DNA from: UBA1195 sp045598025
GTDB taxonomy: Bacteria > Bacteroidota > Bacteroidia > Bacteroidales > WCHB1-69
DNA length: 64,000 nt
Direction of reading: 5' to 3'
NCBI GenBank assembly: GCA_045598025.1
Contig: JAZLLH010000010.1
Span: forward strand, 32,941 to 96,940
Shown here: piece after piece, positions 19,461 through 27,713 of the stretch
Position numbering within the stretch: the first letter of the stretch is position 1
Layout of the letters: every line of letters starts with the position of its first letter
Made by a program: the position numbers and the translations under genes
The notes under the pieces: generated by a model
Told to the model about the DNA's origin: nothing
Databases searched by the model: none
What the model saw: the letters and a program-made list of their open reading frames with translations, nothing else

Positions 19461-19841
19461 CTATTTCGTAGCTTTCGGTCTCTTTGCTCCGTATTTGGAA
19501 CGACGCTGTCTGCGACCATCTACTCCCGAAGTATCCAATGCTCCGCGAATGATATGATATCTTACACCGGGAAGATCCTTCACACGTCCGCCTCTGATCA
19601 TCACGATAGAGTGTTCCTGCAGATTGTGGCCTTCACCCGGAATGTAAGCATTCGCTTCCTTTTGATTAGTAAGACGCACTCTGGCCACTTTACGCATAGC
19701 CGAATTCGGCTTTTTAGGCGTAGTGGTATACACTCTCACGCAAACTCCACGACGTTGGGGGCAAGAATCCAAGGCAGGAGATTTGCTCTTATACTTCAAT
19801 TGCGTTCTTCCTTTTCTTACTAACTGCTGTATTGTAGGCAT
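19461..19841 (-). CDS. rpsL: 30S ribosomal protein S12
   Basis: S12, decoding-centre protein and first gene of the superoperon. 126 residues; MPTIQQLVRKGRTQLKYKSK start. Lysines in TTPKKPNSAMRKV and RVKDLPGVRYH are the wild-type residues at the positions linked to streptomycin resistance in other bacteria. Confidence 0.98.
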   Translation of the reverse strand: MPTIQQLVRKGRTQLKYKSKSPALDSCPQRRGVCVRVYTTTPKKPNSAMRKVARVRLTNQKEANAYIPGEGHNLQEHSIVMIRGGRVKDLPGVRYHIIRGALDTSGVDGRRQRRSKYGAKRPKATK

Positions 19842-20178
19842 TTCCTTTTAAATTTTTCCTTTAATTTTACTTAAAATTTACTATCTGTTAAAACCCTTTT
19901 TAGGGACTGCAAATGTACAACTTTTATCAATACAAATACATTGATAATAACTTTTTTACTAAAAAAAATAGCACATCCTGCCATGCCCTTGCGACATTTA
20001 GAACAACATTTTTAACATATTGAATTTCAGTATATTGAAAATAACACAAAAAGAAAACTGGAGGCAAAGCTTTTTTTGGGGATTGTTTTTACGCACATTT
20101 TTTCACAAAACAACGGTTAAAAAAGTTGTTTTTGATGGCATATTTTCCGCAATAAAACCGCAATAATGAAAAACGTTT
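19842..20178. other. Intergenic region between rpsL and maf
   Basis: AT-rich gap of 337 bases with no plausible coding frame. It holds the rpsL promoter near 19910-19936. A weak inverted repeat, AAACAAC/GTTGTTT around a 10-base loop (about 20107-20130), could act as a terminator downstream of maf, but it lacks a clear U-tract on that strand. Nothing else recognisable. Confidence 0.6.
19910..19936 (-). promoter_or_regulatory. Bacteroidota-type promoter of the rpsL superoperon
   Basis: On the minus strand TACATTTG (19910-19917) fits the TAnnTTTG -7 element, and TTTG (19933-19936) lies 15 bases upstream. Transcription would start near 19903, about 60 bases before rpsL. The TTTGTATT upstream block is shared with the rho and rplS promoters. 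Confidence 0.6.
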
Positions 20179-20781
20179 TCATATTATCATATCTTCCAAC
20201 ATGCACCACAACAAAGAAGTAGGCAAACCGACCACATTGTTGTACGAACCTCTGATAGCTGAAATTCCCCTATAGCCTATCCATTCCTGTACTCCGTAGG
20301 AGCCAGCCTTGTCAAATGGTTTGTAATGATCTATATAATAAGATATTTCACTATCCGACAGAGGCAAAAAGCAAACCTCAGTCTCGGCATAATCCACACG
20401 TAAATCCCGGGCAGTACGCACACACAAACCGGACCAAACAGTATGACTTCGTCCGGACAACAAATGCAGCATACGCTCCGCATCCTTGGCATCCTTTGGC
20501 TTGCCGAGCACTTTTCCATCCACCGAAACCAAGGTATCTCCACCTATCACAAGCAAGCTATCATCGGAAGATTCTGCGTTCAATCGGGAGAATACAGACT
20601 CCGCTTTCTGCTGAGCCAAATGACAAACCGCCTCCGATGGTGCCCACTCCGGATCCAGAAACTCAGGATCTTCACTTTGGACTGCAGAAAAATCAATTCC
20701 CAAATCTTCCAGAAGCTGTTTCCTCCGTGGAGACTTGGAAGCCAGTACCACGCGGTATTTTTTCAATTGGTCTAATAGCAT
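20179..20781 (-). CDS. maf: Maf/YceF-type nucleoside triphosphate pyrophosphatase
   Basis: Hydrolyses non-canonical or modified nucleoside triphosphates, a house-cleaning role; the family also affects septum formation when overproduced. 200 residues from the ATG at 20781, chosen because the next residues lead into the family signature VLASKSPRRKQLLEDLGIDF; an upstream in-frame extension would run through the divergent promoter into recR. Other conserved parts: QKAESVF, IGGDTLVSVDGKVLGKP, and the C-terminal FDKAGSYGVQEW. Divergent from recR. Confidence 0.94.
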   Translation of the reverse strand: MLLDQLKKYRVVLASKSPRRKQLLEDLGIDFSAVQSEDPEFLDPEWAPSEAVCHLAQQKAESVFSRLNAESSDDSLLVIGGDTLVSVDGKVLGKPKDAKDAERMLHLLSGRSHTVWSGLCVRTARDLRVDYAETEVCFLPLSDSEISYYIDHYKPFDKAGSYGVQEWIGYRGISAIRGSYNNVVGLPTSLLWCMLEDMII

Positions 20782-20801
20782 TGCAGTGATTTTTTTTAAA
20801 A

Positions 20802-20837
20802 CTGCAAAAGTAATCATAAAAAGTGCTACTTTTGCAG
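20802..20837. promoter_or_regulatory. Symmetric divergent promoter of maf and recR
   Basis: CTGCAAAAGTA (20802-20812) and TACTTTTGCAG (20827-20837) are exact inverted copies separated by 14 bases. Each contains a TACTTTTG -7 element, one firing left toward maf and one right toward recR. The recR ATG (20840) lies 5 bases after its -7 box, so that transcript would be leaderless or nearly so. Confidence 0.65.
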
Positions 20838-20839
20838 AC

Positions 20840-21463
20840 ATGTGGAATTTCTCATCTAAACTTTTGGAAAATGCTGTCAACCAGATAGCCAAGCTTCCCG
20901 GCGTCGGAAAACGGACTGCCGTGCGCCTTGCCATCTATTTGATGCAGCAGCCAATAGAGGAAACGGATGCCTTTACCAATGCCGTCAGTGAAATGCGACA
21001 CAACATCTGCACATGTCGGCATTGCCACAACCTTTCCGATGAAGAAGAATGCGAAATCTGCCGGAATCCGACACGTTCGGCCTCTACAATATGCATAGTA
21101 CAAGACGTACGGGATGTCATAGCCATTGAAAATACTCAGGTGTACCGGGGCAGATACCATCTGCTGGGCGGCGTCATCTCTCCCATCAACGGGATAGGTC
21201 CGGACGATCTTCATCTGGACACGCTCTGGAAGCGCCTGCCCGAAGCAGACGAACTGGTACTGGCCCTTCCGGCTACCACCGAAGGAGACACAACGGCCTA
21301 CTACATTTACAAGCATGCCATGGAACTCAAACCGGAGCTCAACATTACCACCATTCCTCGCGGATTGTCCGTAGGTGACGAGCTGGAATATGCCGATGAA
21401 GCCACACTTGGCCGCTCGCTCATCAACCGGATAGACTTTCAAACCACCTTTACGAAAAAATGA
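20840..21463 (+). CDS. recR: Recombination mediator RecR
   Basis: RecR acts with RecF/RecO to load RecA on gapped DNA. 207 residues from the ATG at 20840; a longer in-frame version would start inside maf and lacks family similarity. Visible: helix-hairpin-helix LPGVGKRTAVRLAIYL, the C4 zinc finger (CTCRHC ... CEIC), and the Toprim domain with CIVQDVRDVIAIENT. Overlaps the next gene by 4 bases (ATGA), so coupled translation is likely. Confidence 0.96.
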   Translation: MWNFSSKLLENAVNQIAKLPGVGKRTAVRLAIYLMQQPIEETDAFTNAVSEMRHNICTCRHCHNLSDEEECEICRNPTRSASTICIVQDVRDVIAIENTQVYRGRYHLLGGVISPINGIGPDDLHLDTLWKRLPEADELVLALPATTEGDTTAYYIYKHAMELKPELNITTIPRGLSVGDELEYADEATLGRSLINRIDFQTTFTKK

Positions 21464-22506
21464 TAGATTTTTTATCCGACATATTATCCGAATCCATCGT
21501 CATCACCGTCATCGTCATTCTTTTGATGATGGTGATTGAATTTGTTCATATCCGAACCAAGGGAAAATGGATTTCCCTCATGGACAAAAAACCCTTCTGG
21601 CAAATTCTGCTTTCTGCCCTGCTGGGAGTCACCCCGGGCTGCGTGGGCGTTTTTGCCGTAGTTTCCATGTATACGCACAATGTAGTGGGTTTCGGAGCCC
21701 TATTGGCTGCCTGCATAGCATCTTTCGGAGACGAAGCCTTCTTCATGCTTTCGCTGATGCCAGGCAAGGCCGCACTGACCGGAGGAATATTGTTTGTGAC
21801 AGCTATTGCGGCAGGCTGGGTCTACAACCGCATCCGCCCTTTTCAGTCTACCAGCGACATTCATCAGATGGAACACCTGGTGCTCCATGAAGACGCCTGT
21901 GGACATGACCATCCCCACAAGGAACACGGCAAGCGATTGTGGATATACCGTTTGTTGCTGATGTTCCTGCTGATACTGTTCATACTGGGACTTTGCCTCG
22001 GCGTGATTGGGGAGCACGAGGAAGGAGAAAGCGGAGGCCTTTCGGGAGAAAACCTCGTATTCGTTCTCATCGCAGCCAGCGTGCTGCTGATGACCTGTTT
22101 CACAGACACCCACTTCATCAAAGAACATCTGTGGGAACACATTCTCAAAAAACACCTGCTGAAAATCTTCCTATGGACATTCGGTATTCTTGCCCTACTC
22201 GGCCTGCTGACGACCTATGTTGACCTAGAGACACTCTGCGCTCACAACAGCGGCAAGATACTGATGATGCTGATGGCGATTGCCATCGGGCTGATTCCTC
22301 AGTCCGGACCTCACTTTGCGGTCATCTATCTGTTCATGGACGGTATTGTTCCCTTCAGCACGCTGCTGGCCAACTGCCTGATGCAGGAAGGGCACGGAGG
22401 TATTCCGCTGATGGCAGAATCGCCCAAAAGTTTCGTACGGCTAAAAGTCATCAAGGGCATACTTGCTCTCGCCGTGGGAATTTCAGGTGTTGCCCTGGGA
22501 TTTTAA
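21460..22506 (+). CDS. Putative 10-TM heavy-metal/manganese exporter (ArsP_2-like)
   Basis: 348-residue integral membrane protein with about ten hydrophobic segments in two halves joined by a His/Glu-rich cytosolic loop (about residues 140-160, HEDACGHDHPHKEHGK). The N-half motif TPGCVGVFAVVSMY and FGDEAFFML, echoed in the C-half by IPQSGPHFAVIYLF and NCLMQEGHGGIPL, fits the putative manganese or heavy-metal exporter family. Substrate is not proven by sequence. Translationally coupled to recR; convergent with trmB with only 2 bases between stops. Confidence 0.75.
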   Translation: MIDFLSDILSESIVITVIVILLMMVIEFVHIRTKGKWISLMDKKPFWQILLSALLGVTPGCVGVFAVVSMYTHNVVGFGALLAACIASFGDEAFFMLSLMPGKAALTGGILFVTAIAAGWVYNRIRPFQSTSDIHQMEHLVLHEDACGHDHPHKEHGKRLWIYRLLLMFLLILFILGLCLGVIGEHEEGESGGLSGENLVFVLIAASVLLMTCFTDTHFIKEHLWEHILKKHLLKIFLWTFGILALLGLLTTYVDLETLCAHNSGKILMMLMAIAIGLIPQSGPHFAVIYLFMDGIVPFSTLLANCLMQEGHGGIPLMAESPKSFVRLKVIKGILALAVGISGVALGF

Positions 22507-22508
22507 AA

Positions 22509-23177
22509 CTACAGACCAAAGCAAACGTAGTGGATGGATTTTCCCTGTTCCAGCCACATATTTTCATAATAGGTCTTTATTTCCAGACGCGGATCGGGCA
22601 TGCCGTTTCCGTAGATATCCCTTTGCAGGACATATATCGGCAGATGGAGACGATCAAGAGTTTCCAAGGTAAAATCAAAAAAGAAATCGCTATCGGTTTT
22701 CAGGTGCACTCTACCCTCGGGCGCTAATACCTGACGGTAAATGGAAAGATAAAATTCAGAAGTCAGACGTTTGTTTTCCTTGCATGCTCTCGGTTGAGGA
22801 TCGGGAAAAGTAATCCAGATTTCCTGCACTTCACCCGGAGCAAAAAACCGGGGAAGATATTGTATCTGCGTACGCAGAAAAGCCACATTCGGCATGTGCT
22901 GTTCCACCGAATATTTGCATCCCTTCCACATACGTGCTCCTTTTCGGTCAATACCGATAAAGTTTGCTGAGGCATCCTTCTCCGCCATACCGACGGTATA
23001 TTCACCTCGTCCGCAGGCCAATTCCAACACCAGCGGATGATGGTTCTTAAAAAAATCACTATTCCATAATCCCCTCAAAGGAAAGCAGTAAGACAATAGA
23101 TCCGAGCCCTCCGGCACCTGAAAGAAATTGGGGAAAGTACGGGTCTCGGCAAACTTTTCCAGTTTTCCTTTTCCCAT
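22509..23177 (-). CDS. trmB: tRNA (guanine46-N7)-methyltransferase
   Basis: SAM-dependent methylation of G46 in the tRNA variable loop. 222 residues; motif I VLELACGRGEYTVGMA, the RKGARMWKG segment, the catalytic-region ITFPDPQP and later LKTDSDFFFDFTL match TrmB. One base separates it from rho, so it is likely cotranscribed downstream of rho. Confidence 0.94.
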   Translation of the reverse strand: MGKGKLEKFAETRTFPNFFQVPEGSDLLSYCFPLRGLWNSDFFKNHHPLVLELACGRGEYTVGMAEKDASANFIGIDRKGARMWKGCKYSVEQHMPNVAFLRTQIQYLPRFFAPGEVQEIWITFPDPQPRACKENKRLTSEFYLSIYRQVLAPEGRVHLKTDSDFFFDFTLETLDRLHLPIYVLQRDIYGNGMPDPRLEIKTYYENMWLEQGKSIHYVCFGL

Positions 23178-23178
23178 A

Positions 23179-24939
23179 TTATCCGTTCATTGAAATTAGG
23201 AATTCCGCATTGTCGCGGGTAAGCTGCATCTTGCTCTTCAAAAATTCCATTGCCTCCATGGGATTCATATCGGCCAAATGATTACGCAATATCCACATGC
23301 GCTGCAAGGTTTCCTTTTCCTGCAGCAAATCGTCCCGACGGGTACTGGATGCTATCAGGTCAACAGCCGGGTAAATGCGCTTGTTCGCCAATTTGCGGTC
23401 CAATTGCAATTCCATGTTGCCGGTCCCTTTGAATTCCTCGAAAATAACATCATCCATTTTGGACCCCGTTTCCGTCAGTGCAGTAGCGATGATAGTGAGG
23501 GAACCTCCGTTTTCTATCTTACGGGCAGCACCAAAAAAGCGTTTGGGCTTTTGCAAGGCATTGGCTTCCACGCCTCCGGAAAGAACCTTACCGGAAGCCG
23601 GAGCAACCGTATTATAGGCACGGGCCAGACGGGTAATGGAATCCAGGAGAATGCAGACATCGTGACCGCACTCAACCATCCGTTTGGCCTTCTCCAGTAC
23701 AATATTGGAAATTTTGACATGACGGTCGGCCGGTTCGTCAAAAGTAGAGGCGATGACTTCCGCTTTGACACTACGTTCCATATCTGTCACTTCTTCAGGC
23801 CTTTCGTCAATCAACAATACAATCAAATATATTTCCGGATGATTGTAGGCAATGGCATTTGCGATTTCTTTCAACAGGACAGTCTTTCCCGTTTTCGGCT
23901 GGGCTACAATCAATCCTCTCTGACCCTTGCCGATAGGAGCAAATAAGTCAATGACCCGGGTGGAAATCGTACATCCCGGATGGGAAGTCAGATTGATTTT
24001 CTCATCGGGGAAAAGCGGCGTCAGATAGTCGAAGGGAATACGGTCCCTCACCTGATCCGGTGTCTTTCCGTTGATAAAATCCACCTTGAGCAGAGGAAAA
24101 TATTTTTCATTGTCTTTCGGAGGACGAATCTGCCCCTGAATAACATCCCCTGTTTTCAGTCCGAAAAGCTTGATCTGGGATTGGGATACGTAGATATCGT
24201 CCGGAGAGGGAAGATAATTGTAATCGGCCGAACGAAGGAATCCGTAACCGTCATTGGAAACATCCAATACTCCCTCCGTTTTGACAGTTCCCACAAATTC
24301 AACATTCTTGGGAATGTATTCATCAGGAGAAACACCAATGGCACTGGAAATTTCCGCTTCCATCCGCTGCTCCTCAATGGCAGCGGCCTCTTCTGCTGAA
24401 ATAGCAGGTTCCGAATGCAGGTGTTCAGGCATAGGCTCTGTTCCTCTGGAGGCGGTTTCTGACGGCCTGTACACCGGCTGCGCAAAATTTTCCTCTGACT
24501 TGCCGGATTTGTTTTCCCTATAGGAACGATGCGTGGCGGAAGCCCCTTCCACATTATCATTGTCCACATTCTGGAAACCTCTGTGTATGCGTTTACGCAT
24601 GTGACCCTGACGATTATCCTGATTGCGGCTGTCCTTCTCCCTGCTTTCCGCCTTCGGAATTTCTGCAGACGCAGCAGCGGCAGTACCCTCCGAAGACTGC
24701 TGTACCTTACGAGGACGGCCCCGTTTTCTTCCGGGAACGCTCCCTTTTTCTGATTCCTGGCCTTCCTTAGGCTGAAGTGGCATGGGTTTTGAAGCCGACT
24801 GACGAATGATTTCCTGCAACAATTCGGCTTTTTTGTATTTGATGATATTTTTGATATGCAATGTCTTTGCAATTTCACGCAAATCCATCAATGATTTTTC
24901 AGATAATAGGCTAAAGTCGTTGTTCCTACTGTTTTCCAT
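23179..24939 (-). CDS. rho: Transcription termination factor Rho
   Basis: Hexameric RNA-dependent ATPase. 586 residues from the ATG at 24939 (MENSRNNDFSLLSEKS); an upstream in-frame extension lies within the leader after the promoter and is not family-like. Order: Rho_N SAP-like helices (about 10-50), a long charged low-complexity insertion (about 60-200, rich in R, E, S, with RKRGRPRK), the cold-shock RNA-binding domain (YGFLRSADYNYLPSPDDIYV), then the ATPase with Walker A AQPKTGKTVLLKEIANAI and Walker B VCILLDSITRLARAYN. The insertion is typical of Bacteroidota Rho and predicts a disordered segment. Confidence 0.97.
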   Translation of the reverse strand: MENSRNNDFSLLSEKSLMDLREIAKTLHIKNIIKYKKAELLQEIIRQSASKPMPLQPKEGQESEKGSVPGRKRGRPRKVQQSSEGTAAAASAEIPKAESREKDSRNQDNRQGHMRKRIHRGFQNVDNDNVEGASATHRSYRENKSGKSEENFAQPVYRPSETASRGTEPMPEHLHSEPAISAEEAAAIEEQRMEAEISSAIGVSPDEYIPKNVEFVGTVKTEGVLDVSNDGYGFLRSADYNYLPSPDDIYVSQSQIKLFGLKTGDVIQGQIRPPKDNEKYFPLLKVDFINGKTPDQVRDRIPFDYLTPLFPDEKINLTSHPGCTISTRVIDLFAPIGKGQRGLIVAQPKTGKTVLLKEIANAIAYNHPEIYLIVLLIDERPEEVTDMERSVKAEVIASTFDEPADRHVKISNIVLEKAKRMVECGHDVCILLDSITRLARAYNTVAPASGKVLSGGVEANALQKPKRFFGAARKIENGGSLTIIATALTETGSKMDDVIFEEFKGTGNMELQLDRKLANKRIYPAVDLIASSTRRDDLLQEKETLQRMWILRNHLADMNPMEAMEFLKSKMQLTRDNAEFLISMNG

Positions 24940-24961
24940 AAAATATAAAAAAAAGGATTTC

Positions 24962-24979
24962 ATCCTGTCTTGACAGGAT
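24962..24979. promoter_or_regulatory. Perfect 18-bp palindrome in the rho leader
   Basis: ATCCTGTC-TT-GACAGGAT lies between the predicted transcription start (about 24995) and the rho ATG (24939). It could be a protein operator or fold as a small RNA hairpin in the leader. No function is established by sequence alone. Confidence 0.5.
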
Positions 24980-25000
24980 TGCTTGGTTTGAAATACGATG

Positions 25001-25027
25001 CAAAAGTAACACTTTTTTGAATACAAA
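25001..25027 (-). promoter_or_regulatory. rho promoter
   Basis: Minus-strand TACTTTTG (25001-25008) with TTTG (25024-25027) 15 bases upstream, part of a TTTGTATT block. Transcription start is expected near 24995, giving a leader of about 55 bases. Confidence 0.6.
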
Positions 25028-25041
25028 TGCAACCGGAAATG

Positions 25042-25773
25042 CTATTTTTGCACTTTCCCGATTTTTTTTGCTGAAATTGTATACAAAATACTAAACATCA
25101 GATTTATATCAAAGCTATTATAATAATTAAAATATTCTTTCAAATGTCCTTTTTTACTGGAGTAACCGGAAGTATACGCATTTTGTAAATACAAAGAAAG
25201 GGATTCCCCAACCGGAATTTCGACTCCGATACCCAGAGTTCCTCCTACTGAAAATCCGCGCACTTCATCCGAGAACTCCGCCTCGGTTTCCTGTTTCTCA
25301 TCTCCTATCAGACGCACGGCATTGGAATGATCCTTCAAAACAAGCTCCAAATTGGGCCCTGCATAAAACACAAAATGCACCTTATCACCAAACGCCCACT
25401 CCGGATAAACGTTCAGATGAAGCACAGCTATTCTTTGTTCCATTCCCGTGGGGATTACCGTATCACGAAAAGGTTCCTCGTAGTAGAAATAGGCGTCCTG
25501 GTGCTTGAATTGCAATTGTCCGCCCACACGGAAAGCCTGATCGACTGAGAAAGTTTTCAAATTTTTTGCACACACCAGCTGCAGGACGTAAGCATCGCGC
25601 GATGTGAAAGACGTATACAAATCGGTTTTCGGACGTCCGCAGTAGAACAAGGACTGGTTATAACCTCCCCCAAACCCGAAAATCCACTGAGGAAAATCCC
25701 TCTGCTGGGCTGACACCGGGAGGACCGCACACAAGAGTATTCCCAACAACAGGCTGTTTATTTTTCCCGACAT
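25042..25773 (-). CDS. Outer-membrane beta-barrel protein of unknown role
   Basis: 243 residues. Signal peptide at 1-22 (KINSLLLGILLCAVLPVSAQ, cleaved after SAQ). The rest alternates polar and hydrophobic residues with many aromatics (WIFGFGGGYNQSLF, GFSVGGTLGIGVEIPVGESL, LYLQNAYTSGYSSKKG), as in 8- to 10-strand barrels of the PorT/OmpW-like type. Overlaps the end of the adenosyltransferase gene by 16 bases, suggesting cotranscription. No specific function can be assigned. Confidence 0.75.
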   Translation of the reverse strand: MSGKINSLLLGILLCAVLPVSAQQRDFPQWIFGFGGGYNQSLFYCGRPKTDLYTSFTSRDAYVLQLVCAKNLKTFSVDQAFRVGGQLQFKHQDAYFYYEEPFRDTVIPTGMEQRIAVLHLNVYPEWAFGDKVHFVFYAGPNLELVLKDHSNAVRLIGDEKQETEAEFSDEVRGFSVGGTLGIGVEIPVGESLSLYLQNAYTSGYSSKKGHLKEYFNYYNSFDINLMFSILYTISAKKIGKVQK

Positions 25774-26300
25774 AAAATTTCTTTCAAACCTTTCTGTTGA
25801 AGGATATAGCGTGATAATACGAACAGATAATCCGACAATCGGTTGACATAGGCCAAGGATTCAGCCTCCACCCCGGATTCCAGAGAAAGAGAGACCATTC
25901 TGCGTTCGGCCCTACGACATATACACCGGGCAAGGTGTGCATGGGACGACTGAACATGCCCTCCCGGAACAACAAAAGTAAAGGGAGGAAGAGATTCTTC
26001 CATTCGGTCGATTTCCTGCTCCAGACGTTCCGTTTCACCCGATGACAGCGTAGGCAGGAACGAATCTTCCAAAGGATTTTCCGATGCCAATCGGCTTTGG
26101 ATGACAAACAGATTCCGTTGTATGCGGAGCAGCTCTTCTGCCCAGGGTTCTGAGACAGAAAGGTCACGGAGCACACCGAGAGAGGCTCCCAACTCATCAA
26201 CCGTTCCATATGCTTCAACCCTTGCGTCGCATTTGTGTACCCGCTTTCCCCCTATGAGGGAAGTCTCTCCTTGATCACCGCCTTTGGTATAGATTTTCAT
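25758..26300 (-). CDS. PduO-type cob(I)alamin adenosyltransferase
   Basis: Transfers adenosyl from ATP to cob(I)alamin, making coenzyme B12. 180 residues; starts MKIYTKGGDQGETSLIGGKR (the TKxGDxGxT ATP-binding signature), followed by RVEAYGTVDELGASLGVLR and the C-terminal RRAERRMVSLS and YVNRLSDYLFVLSR helices. All core motifs are intact. Promoter-like element at 26329-26336. Confidence 0.95.
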   Translation of the reverse strand: MKIYTKGGDQGETSLIGGKRVHKCDARVEAYGTVDELGASLGVLRDLSVSEPWAEELLRIQRNLFVIQSRLASENPLEDSFLPTLSSGETERLEQEIDRMEESLPPFTFVVPGGHVQSSHAHLARCICRRAERRMVSLSLESGVEAESLAYVNRLSDYLFVLSRYILQQKGLKEILCREK

Positions 26301-26328
26301 TACTTCCGGATTTCGTTAAACAGATATG

Positions 26329-26336
26329 CAAAGGTA
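26329..26336 (-). promoter_or_regulatory. -7 promoter element of the adenosyltransferase gene
   Basis: Minus-strand TACCTTTG fits TAnnTTTG and lies 28 bases upstream of the ATG at 26300. No clear TTTG upstream element at the spacing seen for other genes here. Confidence 0.5.
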
Positions 26337-26435
26337 CAAATTAAATAGGTAGGTAAAGTAGGAGACCCTAAAAAAAACACAATAAATCGCAGCCTCCAGC
26401 GTTATTGGTATTTAACAATCGAATGAATTGAAAAT

Positions 26436-27644
26436 ATGGAATTCAAACTGAATAAGATAGAAGAAGCCATTCAGGATTTCAAGGAAGGAAAATTTGTCAT
26501 TGTCGTAGATGATGAAGATAGGGAAAACGAAGGTGACTTCATCATGGCCGCAGAAAAAATCACTCCAGAACATGTCAATTTCATGCTGAAAAACGGACGA
26601 GGTGTTCTTTGTGCCCCCATTACGGAAGACCGCTGCAAAGAACTCAATCTTGACATGCAGGTTCACGACAACACATCTCTTTTGGGAACTCCTTTCACCG
26701 TTACCGTAGATTTATTGGGAAACGGTTGCACAACAGGCGTTTCCATGCATGACCGTGCAATGACCATACGGGCTTTGGCAGATTCTGCTACCCTGGCTTC
26801 CGATTTGGGACGTCCCGGACACATCAATCCACTACGAGCCCGCAACGGGGGGGTTCTGGTGAGAGCAGGACACACGGAAGCAGCTGTTGATTTGGCTCGT
26901 CTGGCAGGTCTCAAACCCTGCGGGGCTCTGATTGAAATCATCAATGATGACGGAACCATGGCCCGGCTTCCTCAATTGATGGAAGTAGCCAAAAAATTCA
27001 ATCTGAAGATTGTTTCCATCAAAGACCTCATTGCCTATAGGATAGCCCACGAGACATTGATTCGAAAGGAAGAAGAAGTCAGTCTGCCCACACAATGGGG
27101 AAATTTTCGACTGATTGCATACACCCAACTGGACAACGGTGCTACTCACCTGGCTTTGAAAAAAGGAGAATGGACAAACAACGACCCCGTATTGGTACGT
27201 GTCCATTCCAGTTGTGCCACCGGCGATATTTTCGGCAGTTGCAAATGCGATTGCGGAGAGCAGTTGCACCGCGCCATGCAAATGATAGAAAAGGAAGGAA
27301 AGGGCTTGATTGTATACATGAGTCAGGAAGGTCGGGGCATTGGCCTGGTCAATAAACTCAGAGCCTATCATCTGCAGGAGCAGGGTCTGGATACCGTGGA
27401 CGCCAACCTCAAACTCGGATTCAAGGCCGATGAACGCGATTACGGCATTGGAGCACAAATACTGCGTGATTTGAATGTCAGTAAAATGCGACTGATTACC
27501 AACAATCCTGTCAAACGAAGCGGATTGGAAGGATATGGTCTAGAAATCGTCGGCACAGTACCCATCGTCGTAGTTCCCAACGAATACAATAAAAAATACC
27601 TGAAAACCAAACAGGAGCGCATGGGACACAAACTGAACATTTGA
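26436..27644 (+). CDS. ribBA: Bifunctional DHBP synthase / GTP cyclohydrolase II
   Basis: Catalyses both entry reactions of riboflavin synthesis: ribulose-5-phosphate to 3,4-dihydroxy-2-butanone-4-phosphate, and GTP to the pyrimidine precursor. 402 residues. Residues 1-205 are RibB (VVDDEDRENEGDFIMAAEKI acidic metal site; GHTEAAVDLARLAGL). Residues 206-402 are RibA, with zinc Cys in CATGDIFGSCKCDCGEQLH and the GTP-binding MSQEGRGIGLVNKLRAYHLQ. Both active sites look complete. No FMN riboswitch was recognised upstream. Confidence 0.97.
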   Translation: MEFKLNKIEEAIQDFKEGKFVIVVDDEDRENEGDFIMAAEKITPEHVNFMLKNGRGVLCAPITEDRCKELNLDMQVHDNTSLLGTPFTVTVDLLGNGCTTGVSMHDRAMTIRALADSATLASDLGRPGHINPLRARNGGVLVRAGHTEAAVDLARLAGLKPCGALIEIINDDGTMARLPQLMEVAKKFNLKIVSIKDLIAYRIAHETLIRKEEEVSLPTQWGNFRLIAYTQLDNGATHLALKKGEWTNNDPVLVRVHSSCATGDIFGSCKCDCGEQLHRAMQMIEKEGKGLIVYMSQEGRGIGLVNKLRAYHLQEQGLDTVDANLKLGFKADERDYGIGAQILRDLNVSKMRLITNNPVKRSGLEGYGLEIVGTVPIVVVPNEYNKKYLKTKQERMGHKLNI

Positions 27645-27660
27645 CCTGCCAACACCACAA

Positions 27661-27692
27661 AAAAAGGAGCAAATTGATTTGCTCCTTTTTTT
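27661..27692. terminator. Bidirectional intrinsic terminator between ribBA and lpxD-like gene
   Basis: GGAGCAAAT (27666-27674) pairs with ATTTGCTCC (27677-27685) around a 2-base loop, flanked by A-runs on the left and T-runs on the right. It therefore works on both strands, ending ribBA (+) and the rplS-efp-lpxD unit (-). Confidence 0.9.
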
Positions 27693-27713
27693 ATATCCTT
27701 TGATAAGGCTTGT

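Noticed and set aside
26337..26435. FMN riboswitch before ribBA
   Set aside because: The gap is under 100 bases, AT-rich, and lacks the conserved RFN helices; too short for the element.
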